DNA from: Adineta steineri
Taxonomy: Eukaryota; Rotifera; Eurotatoria; Adinetida; Adinetidae
NCBI GenBank assembly: GCA_905250115.1
Contig: CAJNOI010000004.1
Location: 1,154,621-1,218,620 of the forward strand
Length of the DNA: 64,000 nt
Direction of reading: 5' to 3'
The translations under genes and the position numbers were made by a program. The notes beneath the pieces are model-generated. The model searched no databases. It saw only the letters and a program-made list of their open reading frames with translations, and was not told the DNA's origin. Of this stretch, positions 26,472 to 36,196 are shown in pieces; within the stretch, counting starts at the first letter, position 1; every line of letters begins with the position of its first letter.

Positions 26472-29400
26472 TCATTCCAGTTCGTTATCGTTGGGTGTTT
26501 CTGAATAGAGCATTTCTCCCACATTTAAATTGAATGTTTCACCATTAAGAAATCTACAAAAACAAGAATATTGTAATATATATATATATATCATTGATAA
26601 TTTAATCTCATACGCTTCATCCTGGTTAACATTTGATATATTAGGCGATTGTCGTGAAAGCCGTGATCTAATTCGATCTTCTTTCAATCTTGGCATCATA
26701 CTACAACTAGGAGACCATGAAATATAATTAATACTCTTGTAATAATCGAGAAATGTACGAGCCAAATTTCTTCCAAGTAGTTGATCTATAATAAGATATT
26801 AAAAACTAGAAAATTTTCTAAATTTTAATTTAATCTCTCTTTTTTTTCTCATACAACAAAGTTCTTTAATTAAGTTTTATCCTGAAGCAAAATAATTTTC
26901 AAAGAATCAACGTTTAAAGATAATTATATTGGAATCTATTCAGTCAATTTGTCTCTTTTTTTTCATAGAGAAAAAAACCAATAAACTCTATATACGATAT
27001 AATATTTCCACTTAAGTTAGAATTTATAAGTTCTCTTGAAACAAAAAAAGAAAGCGATCAATTGATATACTATTATATACGAATGAATAAAAAAGAAAAA
27101 GAAAATAGTTTTACACAAAAATTCATTAGATTTTTTATTACATACATAAGTCTTCTGTATATGGTATAGATTGAGAATTGGATGATGTTTGATATGAAAA
27201 AAATGAAACTTCTAATGTATAACAATGAGTACTTTCTTGTAAACAACCACCAAGTGTTCTTCAAAAAAAAACAAAATCAAATATTTTCTATTACTTTTCA
27301 TTGATTTACCGTCGTCCTGTTCCAGCTTTCATTGCATCACGATTGAATGCTGTATTATTTATTGAAAAATCTTCCGCATTTCGTGATAATAAACGTGGAA
27401 AAAAATTATGTTTTTCAAAACGATTTGCATCTTCATAAACATTTCCATACATAAAACCATTCATCATTGTTGAATGTGCATGAATATCAATAAAAAAATC
27501 TAATTCAATATCCTAAAATAAAAGAAAAACATTTTTGTTTTAATTTATTTATAAAAATTAGTTTTTTGACAAACAGCATCTTCATTTAATTTCATAATAT
27601 GTGTTTTAATTCCATAGATTTCGGGATGTGCCCAATGTGATGGATCATTCCAAACACGATTAAGATCAAAACCAAGTAATGAACATCTAGATTAAAAGAT
27701 GATTAAATATGACGTAAATAAATAAGTCAAAATCTTACCGTTGATTGCCGAGAAAAACTCCATCAGGATTAAGCATAGGAACGATATAAAAAACAATATT
27801 ATCACGAAGTAATTGCGCTATTGGATTATCACTTATTAAAAATTCAATAAAACCTTGACAAACATAAGACGATGGAGTTTCACCAGGATGTACACGGGCT
27901 GTTATAATAACAACTTTTTTTCTTTGTCCTTTACTTAATAACGCTGGATTTGCTATAGTTAATAGATCAAGTCGACGTTTTTGCTTTAATAAAAAAAAAA
28001 TATTAAATCAATGTAAAAATTTTGTTGTATAGAAAAATAAACTTACCACACTATAAACTAACGGTCGACGTTGAACATAATCTAATTGACGTTGTTCAAT
28101 ATTATCAAGATAATTTTGAAGTTTTGTATATGTATATGGAAATGAATATGCAAATTGATAGACATCATCTTCGCGATCAAAACAAAATGTAAATGACATA
28201 ACATAATTTTTTCTATGATCAGGACAACGATAATAAAATACATTTCGAGTGGGCAAACGTTGCCTTTTAATATCGAATAATAAGTTGTTTTTTAATATTT
28301 AACAAAAAAATAACATACTTACCATCGTTTACGACTAGTTGATTTAACTAATGGTGTCATACCATCACGATATAAAGATTTCGCTTTCGAAAAATTTACA
28401 ATATGAAAGATGACTCTCTAGTAACACGAAAAAAAAATATTAAATATTGAATTTTATTAGAACTGAGAAAAGTTTGTAACTCAGTATTGACAATCTATAC
28501 ATTCTATTTAAAAGTCATCTTTCTTTAACCCCTCGTGATTGTTCCGGGGTCTATCTGAATCCACCCGTGAAAGTTCATCAAAAAACAACGTTTTAGCGTC
28601 ATTAAAGCTTTTCATTTGTATATTGCAAATATATATATGCTTCAGTCTTATTAGAATATGAACGTATTTCGTGCTAAGCACTGTAAGAGAGATCCGTAGT
28701 ATAAATAAGGATTGAGCAGTCTTTTGAAAATGACAGATTTCACGCTCTTTTTACTCAATGTGAATCATTATTATAAGTAGCAAAGAGAAGATTATAGCAC
28801 TATAGTTGTTATGGGATCCACAAGGACCCGTAGCTGCATTTTTTCCCCGTTACACCTACTCACGATTCCTCATATGGGTAGTGTATACCAACAAAAGACT
28901 AGAGATTAGATGTGAGAATCGATCGGAAACAGAAACTCGTAAGAGAGAATTAAGCAAAAAGCTGCGAGGTGGGTCCTCTTAGACCCCACAACACCAACAG
29001 AGGGTTAAAGATCTATTTATAACCAAGAAGTAAGTCATTTATTTATGATTATAAATACTAACTTGATCAGCTTTAACATTTTCGACAGTAAATAAAAACC
29101 AACTTCGAAAACGAGGACCACATGTATCAGGTCGAATAAATAAATCATATTCATTATCATTAACATAATCCACTCGACCCAAATTACCTGTTCAAAAATA
29201 TTTATTAAATATGTAAACAAAAATATCATGCGACATACCACATTCAAATGAAGCATCAAAAATTAAATGACCTTTTTTAGGTTTTCCTTCATAATTTGGT
29301 GGAACTATTGCAACTCGTTGTACATTCCCAATTAAATGTTCATTATTAACATCCGAGTCACTATCTATTTTTAATTTAATATTTAATAAAAAATTTAATA

Positions 29401-29484
29401 ACAATTATTTTTACCGGAATTATTATTATTATTACGTTTAGGTGTCGATAATGGAACTGAGTCACCGGTATTTTGTGTTGACAT
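26472..29484 (-). CDS. AGBL4: Cytosolic carboxypeptidase 6 (AGBL4-like), 11 exons
   Basis: M14 zinc carboxypeptidase that shortens glutamate side chains on tubulin and other proteins, acting on microtubules and cilia. Exons: 29415-29484, 29239-29364, 29063-29187, 28323-28417, 28047-28263, 27739-27983, 27575-27686, 27310-27512, 27146-27258, 26614-26785, 26472-26553; all phases agree, 519 aa (human CCP6 about 503). N-terminal beta domain ends in LPTRNVFYYRCPDHRKNYVM. Catalytic domain: zinc ligands in RVHPGET, NPDGV, GFDLNR, third zinc ligand in FIDIHAHSTMMNGFMYGN, AEDFS, FNRDAMKAGTGRR and catalytic Glu in CYTLEVSFFSY, then YTEDLY and LGRNLARTFLDYY. An acceptor-like CCTATAG lies 6 nt before the ATG. 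Intron 3 is enlarged by a MITE. The 475-bp spacer to the aminopeptidase gene is a divergent promoter. Confidence 0.95.
28525..29008. mobile_element. piggyBac-like MITE (non-coding) in AGBL4 intron
   Basis: A 484-bp insertion flanked by TTAA at both ends (28525-28528 and 29005-29008), the target duplication typical of piggyBac transposons. Termini are TTAA-CCCC... and ...GGG-TTAA. The first and last about 43 bp are imperfect inverted repeats sharing CTTTAACCC, GGGGTCTA and CCACC blocks. There is no open frame, so it is a non-autonomous element. It accounts for most of an intron of 645 nt where neighbours are about 55 nt. The element boundary is seen directly; the superfamily is inferred from target site and CCC/GGG ends. 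Confidence 0.75.
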
Positions 29485-29958
29485 GTTACACTATAGGAAA
29501 TTAAATGATTTTCATATATTATGTCAGATGTTTACATTCCCATTCCAATCCCTAGAAATGAGCAAGCCATTAATCGATTTCGTTCGTTCATGTTGCTAAG
29601 TAATTCTATTTGATAATGTAAGAAAAAATCAAATAAATAAAAATAATGATTTTAATAAATTAAAAAACATTAATAAAAAGGAATTCTATTGTTTTTATTT
29701 CTTGATAAACTCTCCAACTTATTGCACCATCTATGTCAATAAAAAAATAATCAAAACTTTTGTCGCTTTTACAAAAAGATAATTAGAAATTGGTTTATAA
29801 TTATTTTTTTTCTCTATCACAAATTATTTTTTATTTTCACGTATAGTAGAGATTAATTTTTTTTGACTATTGTCACTTTTCCTCCATATAGAAATAATTA
29901 TTTTTCTTTTCAAAAGAGATACTATACGTATTAAGATGATATCAAGTCGGTCTTTTGA
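29485..29958. promoter_or_regulatory. Divergent promoter region, AGBL4 / aminopeptidase
   Basis: 474 bp between two divergent start codons with no open frame. It must hold the 5' control regions of both genes. GTTGCTAAGTAAT at 29592-29604 resembles a ciliary RFX X-box with one mismatch in each half (weak). Confidence 0.5.
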
Positions 29959-32801
29959 ATGAATACATTCATCAAACATAGCCAAATATTACTTCGTGTT
30001 ATTAGTCTAGACTTTGTCAAGTTATCAACTGTATCTTCTTCTTCTTCTTCGTCTTCCTATATTCTTCTTACTAACAAAACAAAACGTTTCCACAGTACTC
30101 ATATCAAGTAGGTTTTTTAATTGAATAAAATTTAAATCTGAAAAACTAAAATATTTATTCCATTACAAAAATTCTTGATTTTATTTAAATTAATTTCTAT
30201 TGTAGATTAAGTATGACTGGTCAAAGTAATCAAGAAACTAAACCATTGTTTGAACGTTTACCACAAACAATTGTACCAACACATTACGATGTAACTATTC
30301 AACCGCATCTTGATAAGTTTAAATTTAATGGTGATGTTAATATACATTTAAAAGTTTGTTTTAGTTTTTTATATTTGAATTTAATATTTTATATAATTTT
30401 CCTTATGATTAGATTAAAGAACCAACAGATAAAGTTGTACTTTATGCGGACGAATTAGAAGTTGATCATGCCAAAATTAAATCAAGTTCAAATGGTATAA
30501 TTTTTATATCTTTTTTTTGAAATATTGAGTCAGATATGAAGTTATCAAACATCTTTTTTCATCGACTTATCGACTATATAGTAATCTTAATGAAACCATA
30601 TAAAAAGTTCTCGAGTGACCTACTTATTTAAATCAACAACTTTTTCAACCGTATTTAGTACTTAAAGCTTGTAAAACGATTCGAGTTCAAACTTCAACCA
30701 GATTAAGAATATATAGAGTAAACTATTTGTATCTATTAGAGTTGAAGTTAAAAGAATTGATGAGTCATTAATAGTTCAATCATCTATTGTTTTAAAATTT
30801 TATAAGAAAATTACGTTTAACTACATAAAATCTATTTCCTTTTATAGATGAACAAAAAGCTACAATTGATTACGATAAAGAAGGTGAACGTATTACCATC
30901 AGTTTCGATAAAAAACTTGAAGTAAATAAAACTACATAAATTATTTTCAAATAACTTACATTTTTTTGATAGAAAGGTGACTATCAATTATTATTGAAAT
31001 TCGCTGGTGAAATAAACAACCGTATGCGTGGTTTTTATCGAACTAAATATACAGTACCAGATAGTGATGAAATTCGTTATGGAGCTAGTACACAATTCGA
31101 ACCTGCTGATTGTCGTCGAGCATTTCCATGTTGGGATGAACCAAATTTTAAAGCTACATTTGACATAACATTAATTACACCAAAAAATCTTCGTGCAATT
31201 TCAAATATGGTTAGTTGATTAAAAAAAAACAACAATTAAACTTTTAATATTAATTTTTTTTATTCTCTATAGCCAGTTAAATCCGAAAATGAATATGCTG
31301 ATAATAAAGAATGGAAAGTAACAAAATTTGATCGTACACCAATAATGAGTACATATCTTGTTGCTTTTGTTATTGGTGAATATGATTATCTTGAAACAAA
31401 TGATTCAAATGGTGTTAGTATGAAAGTTTACACACCAGTTGGAAAGAAAGAACATGGACAATTTGCATTAGATACTGCAGCCAAAGTCCTCCCATTTTAT
31501 GCTGATTATTTTAATATTAAATATCCAATTGCTAAAGCTGATCAAATTGCTATTGCAGATTTTGCTATGGGTGCTATGGAAAATTGGGGTTTAATAACAT
31601 ATCGTGAAACAGCACTTTTAATTGATCCAAAATTCTCATCAATGGATACAAAACAACGTGTAGCTATTGTTGTTGCTCATGAGCTTGCACATCAATGGTT
31701 TGGAAATTTAGTAACTATGGATTGGTGGACTGATTTATGGCTTAATGAAGGATTTGCAACATGGATTGAATATTTAGCTGTTGATAAATGTTATCCAGAA
31801 TTTGATATTTGGACACAATTTGTTGCTGATACATTTGCACGATTTCTTGTACCCGATGCTTTAAAATCATCACATCCTATTGAAGTACCAATTGGTCATC
31901 CAGCTGAAATTGATGAAATTTTTGATGCTATCTCATATTCAAAAGGTTCATCAGTTATTCGTATGTTACATGATTATATTGGTGATGATGCTTTTCGTAA
32001 AGGTCTTCATAATTATTTAACTGAATATAGTTATAAAAATACAGTTACTGAAAATCTTTGGTCACATTTAGCTAAAGCATCTGGTAAACCAGTTAATGAA
32101 GTTATGTCATCATGGACACTTCAAATGGGTTATCCATTATTAACTGTAACTGAAGAACAAGTAGATAAAAAACGCGTTATTCAAATTACACAAAAACGTT
32201 TTATTGCTGATGGTAGTGTTGATGAAGAAAAACTTCAATGGAAAATTCCAATAACAGTATTTACTAAATCAAATCCAAAAAAAATTGCACATCAAGTATT
32301 AATGGATAAACCTGAAATAACAATAACATTAGATAATGTTGCTGAAGATGAATGGATAAAATTTAATTTTAATTCTATTGGTCTNNNNNNNNNNTATTTA
32401 GGATAATGTTCGTATGCAAGATTCAATTTCTGGTCTTGTTGGTTGTACATCAAGTCGTGATGGTCGAGATTTAGTTTGGAAATTTTTACAAAAAAATTGG
32501 AAAACACTTGCTGAACGTTTTGGTGAAAAGAGTAATTTTCTTATTGCCTTCGTTGAGGTAAAATATTTATTTATTTATTTATTTACAAATTAATTATTAT
32601 TTATTTAAAAATATTTAGTATGGTTTATCTGATTTTGCTGATGAAAAAATTGCAACTGAAATAAAAACATTTTTTGATTCCGTTAATACACCAATTGTTG
32701 CACGACCAGTTAAGAAAGTTCTTGAAACAATTCATATGCGTTCAGAAGTTCTTAAACGTGATTCCAAAGCAATTGAAGAATTTTTAAAACAACAGCAATA
32801 A
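29959..32801 (+). CDS. NPEPPS: Puromycin-sensitive aminopeptidase (M1), interrupted by assembly gap
   Basis: Zinc aminopeptidase of family M1 that trims N-terminal residues from peptides, mainly cytosolic. Exons: 29959-30107, 30206-30353, 30413-30494, 30848-30921, 30973-31209, 31273-32384 (runs into the gap), then 32402-32557 and 32619-32801. About 600 residues precede the gap and 112 follow. Catalytic marks: exopeptidase motif GAMENWGL, zinc site HELAHQWFG with the third ligand in LWLNEGFATW, and the Tyr in AISYSKGSS. PLFERLPQTIVPTHY near the start matches the human FERLP region. The first exon adds an N-terminal leader ending RFHSTHIKLSMTG, parallel to the leader of human NPEPPS; translation could also start at the downstream Met (30213). 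The C-terminal ERAP-like helical domain lacks about 200 residues because of the gap. Expected full length is about 910 aa. Confidence 0.93.
32385..32394. other. Assembly gap (10 N)
   Basis: Ten N bases within the aminopeptidase gene. The left side is coding (…FNFNSIG) and the right side is the end of an intron (tatttag) before an exon starting DNVRMQD. The gap size is nominal: homologues have about 200 residues between these points. Confidence 0.95.
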
Positions 32802-33777
32802 TTATTTTATATCTAATTTAAACTTATTAATCAAGATTACAGTAGATAAAAAAAAAGCAATATATATATATAATCTAACTTTTAGTGCAACTATTTCTCG
32901 GTTATTTTATTATTAACATTTCCATTTATCTCTTTTTTTTGTTCACGGTCATGCGCATATGTTCTGACAACAATAAAGGCTAGACAAAAATGTTTACTAA
33001 ACATTAAAAGAATATATTTACTCATTAACTTTGCAATATTTATCTTTATACTTTTGCACTATTGATAATTTACTGAGGGAAATTGATATTCATGTGAAAA
33101 GAATACAAAACAAAATTAGTTATTGAAGATGAATATGCTTGCATTAATCCAGATCTTTTTTCTTTCTTAAATAATCTTACTTCCACTTTCATTCTAGCAT
33201 GTTAGAATTTCTACCTTTAATGGCAGGAAAAAGAAATATTTTCTACTCTGTAATCTACTGCTTCAGATATGCACTATGAAGAATAGTACACTTTTTTATT
33301 ATAATCAGAATAGAATAATAAGAGAACTACTCTATTGATAAAACTAATGCATGCTAAGTTACCAGAAGACTTGATTAAATGATAACAAAAGTGTGTCAAG
33401 CTTCAAGGGAGAAAAACTTTCTTTCTATTCAAATGGTTAATAAAGAAAAGGTTAGAAATAAAATTATAACAAATGCATGTACGCTATTTGAAGTGTTTTA
33501 AAGATATTACTATTCTTTTTACAGTTGAATTTTTTTTGTGAAAACTTCATAGTAGATCTAGGTGATAAACCGCTGTTACACTTTTTTTTGCTTATAATCT
33601 AAATTATTGATTTTATTTTAAATATATGATTGAAAGAGAGTACTGCTTAAAATTTATATAAATATGAAATCCAATTTTATTCAGCAAGACTAATATAATA
33701 ATCCTCGAAATACACTGCGCTTAAATCGTAGTACCAAGACACTGGAAAAAAATTTGTAAGTTAAACATTCGGTTTAT

Positions 33778-33899
33778 GTCAAGAATGTCCTTAAGGAAAT
33801 GTCCTTTTGTTTTTCGTCCTTACATATATATTTATGTGGAAGAACGAAAAACAAAAGGACATTTCGTCCGAGGACATTTTCTAAAGGACATTCTTGACG
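33778..33899. repeat. Foldback (hairpin) element of about 120 bp
   Basis: Two near-complementary arms: the left begins GTCAAGAATGTCCTT and runs through TGTCCTTTTGTTTTTCGT; the right carries the reverse complement and ends AAGGACATTCTTGAC. They surround an AT-rich loop near 33822-33836. The right arm has one extra GTCCGAGGACATTTT-type segment, so TGTCCTT units repeat inside. A foldback/MITE-like element is the best reading; no target duplication is clear. Confidence 0.75.
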
Positions 33900-34301
33900 G
33901 ATACCAAACATTCAGTTAAATATATATGAATCAATTCGTTTGACACTGTATTTTAGTTGATATATTTGCTGATATTTCAAACAATTAAAAAGGATGAATT
34001 TCATTAAATTCATCAAAGAGAGTAAGCACTCGAATGTAACTAGAGTTCTGATGCCTTTTCATCGCATAATTCTCAGTTGATTTAGTACACATTACTTCAT
34101 ATAAATAAGATAGAAGATGTTGCTATAAACCACAAAAATATGGTTAGTGAGAATATTATTCTATGAGTCTCTTAGTTTCCTTCGTCACAATATTTAAATA
34201 AACGTATTAGAAGCTCGAAGTATAGCATTCAAATAATATTCATATGATAAAATAAGTATAAATTAATGTGCAAAAAAAAACAAATATCAGATTCACAATT
34301 T

Positions 34302-34348
34302 CAGTGAGGCTCAAGCCTCACCGAGCCTCTGGCTTCCGCCGCCCTTGA
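34302..34348. repeat. GC-rich palindromic patch, possible hAT-type terminal remnant
   Basis: A 47-bp GC-rich island in AT-rich DNA. It contains the perfect hairpin GTGAGGCT-CA-AGCCTCAC and reads CAAGGGCGGCGGAAGCC on the minus strand, a style seen at ends of hAT MITEs. Assignment is by resemblance only. Confidence 0.35.
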
Positions 34349-34952
34349 AATGATATTGATATACTTATATTTGGTACTTATTATTGTTGATAGAATTGTT
34401 ATATTAAAATTCAATGGATCAGTGTATATATAACTAAAAATTAGACAGTAAGAATAATCTTTAAAAAAAGACATGACATTCCATACAAGGATAACATCCA
34501 TTATATAATTCGTAATCGTTATTGAATTATTGTATTTATAGCATACTGTTTGTATCAAGTTACAAATGTAATTTTGGAAATAACAAACAGGATGTGATAA
34601 GTTTATCTATGATAGCATTACAATCTGCATCGTAATAGTTAACTATGTTGAATATCGATTATATAGAGTGATTACATTACATTGTAATGACTCTGTCATT
34701 TAAAACATAAACGTCTACTGTTAAAATGATTGTTTTTCTTTTTATATCGATCAAGTAGATTTTTTTCGACTAAATTATAGTGACATCTAGCTTAGTACCG
34801 AAAGTCAATGCATGAAATTATCCAATCCAGATCTATCCAGTTTCTTCATATAAGTTGTTTTCTTGTTGTACTTCTTTCTATTTTTCATTATTAATTAAAA
34901 TTTATTCTAATAATTCCAAATATTGATTTTTTTTCTTTTTAGACATTTATAA

Positions 34953-36161
34953 ATGTCAGAAAATCTAACATTCTTCGTTCCATATCATACTGGATATGCT
35001 CATGCAGAATTAATACAATCATTTTCTTCATATACCGATGTTCATCTATTTATCTACAAATGGAATCCAGCTTATGACTATATTAAAGAACAATTTTCAA
35101 ATATAAAACAAGTTCATTGTCATGAATTTAGTATTGATAATATTCTATCTGAATTAAATGAACAAAAACATCGAAAAGTTGTTATTCTTCTAACAGCATC
35201 AACAAATTATTTATTTGGACAATTACAATTACGTTTATTTCGTACAATTCAACAATATAATCCATCAATAATCGATGTTTATCCTATTGGACATTGTATG
35301 TATGGTTGTCAAAGTTGTGCCTATGCATATACACATTGTTTACCAATAACATTTACAAATTATATGCAAACAAAAAATGAAAAATTAACATTAGAAAAAG
35401 ATTATGATATTCTTATTTGTCCGAGTTATTCATTTGAAGGTGCACCATTCAGTCTTTTATCTAATCATGATATAATTGAATATATCGCCCAATTAAAATT
35501 TCCTCATGCTATTAAACTACATCCATTAGCATATGAATCTGGCAAACATCCATTTTTAGCATTAACTAAATTAGAAAGTAAACATGTTGAAGAATTATCT
35601 CAAACATCAAAAAATTTGATTTCAAATAAACAACTAAGTACATTAAAATTAATTGAACATGCTCGAATTATAATATGTGATTCAAATTCTTCGATACCAT
35701 TCGAAACATTATATTTTCATGATAAAAAATATATATTTGTTTATGAAACATTAAATGATTATGATGAACAAGATGATCGACAGAATTATTTTCATAAATT
35801 TCAGAATGTTGAACAATTAAAGAATTTAATCGACCAATATTATAATCATCAACTTGAATGTAAAACAGAAAATAGTCATGAATTTTTTTTAGAAAAATAC
35901 AGTGAACCTGATGGAAAGGAAATTGAACAATTAGCTGAAGTACGACAATGGACAAATATAGATGAACAAGATAACAGTGAAGAAAAATATGATAGAGATA
36001 CAATAAAACAAGCAGTAAATGAGGAATTTAAATCGAATGTAACACCTATGGCATTGTATGTATTAGGTGATCATACAATGTCTGAAATAGTAGAAATTTT
36101 TTTTAATAATCCTGAAAATCAACTGTTTGATGTTATGCAAAGTAATGTCCATGATCTTTAA
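34953..36161 (+). CDS. Intronless CDP-glycerol glycerophosphotransferase-like / capsule-type glycosyltransferase
   Basis: 402-aa single-exon protein with no membrane segment or signal peptide. The second half looks like the nucleotide-sugar or CDP-binding domain of bacterial GT-B enzymes of the CDP-glycerol glycerophosphotransferase type: a KLHPLAY motif at residues 188-194, then about 50 residues later RIIICDSNSSIPFETLYF (residues 238-255), equivalent to the acceptor/phosphate-binding aDiliTDySSvifE pattern. The middle holds a Cys-rich patch (HCMYGCQSCAYAYTHC, residues 114-129). A pyrimidine tract and AG end 10 nt before the ATG (34941-34942). Absence of introns among intron-rich neighbours suggests horizontal transfer or retroposition. 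WDR44 starts 35 bp downstream. The family is a motif-level inference; substrate unknown. Confidence 0.5.
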   Translation: MSENLTFFVPYHTGYAHAELIQSFSSYTDVHLFIYKWNPAYDYIKEQFSNIKQVHCHEFSIDNILSELNEQKHRKVVILLTASTNYLFGQLQLRLFRTIQQYNPSIIDVYPIGHCMYGCQSCAYAYTHCLPITFTNYMQTKNEKLTLEKDYDILICPSYSFEGAPFSLLSNHDIIEYIAQLKFPHAIKLHPLAYESGKHPFLALTKLESKHVEELSQTSKNLISNKQLSTLKLIEHARIIICDSNSSIPFETLYFHDKKYIFVYETLNDYDEQDDRQNYFHKFQNVEQLKNLIDQYYNHQLECKTENSHEFFLEKYSEPDGKEIEQLAEVRQWTNIDEQDNSEEKYDRDTIKQAVNEEFKSNVTPMALYVLGDHTMSEIVEIFFNNPENQLFDVMQSNVHDL

Positions 36162-36196
36162 AACGATTTTGTTTTTGTTTTAGATGGTTAATATAA
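36162..36196 (+). promoter_or_regulatory. Intercistronic spacer with probable trans-splice acceptor
   Basis: Only 35 bp separate the upstream stop from the WDR44 ATG. The spacer contains a U-rich tract ending in AG at 36182-36183, leaving a 13-nt leader. There is no room for a separate promoter, so the two genes may share a transcript resolved by spliced-leader addition. Confidence 0.55.

Larger units (their letters stand above)
32802..34940. other. Intergenic, with two small repeat elements
   Basis: 2.1 kb between the aminopeptidase stop and the glycosyltransferase-like gene. No coding support; the minus frame at 34301-34558 only reads through a GC-rich repeat patch. Two small elements are listed separately. 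Confidence 0.6.
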
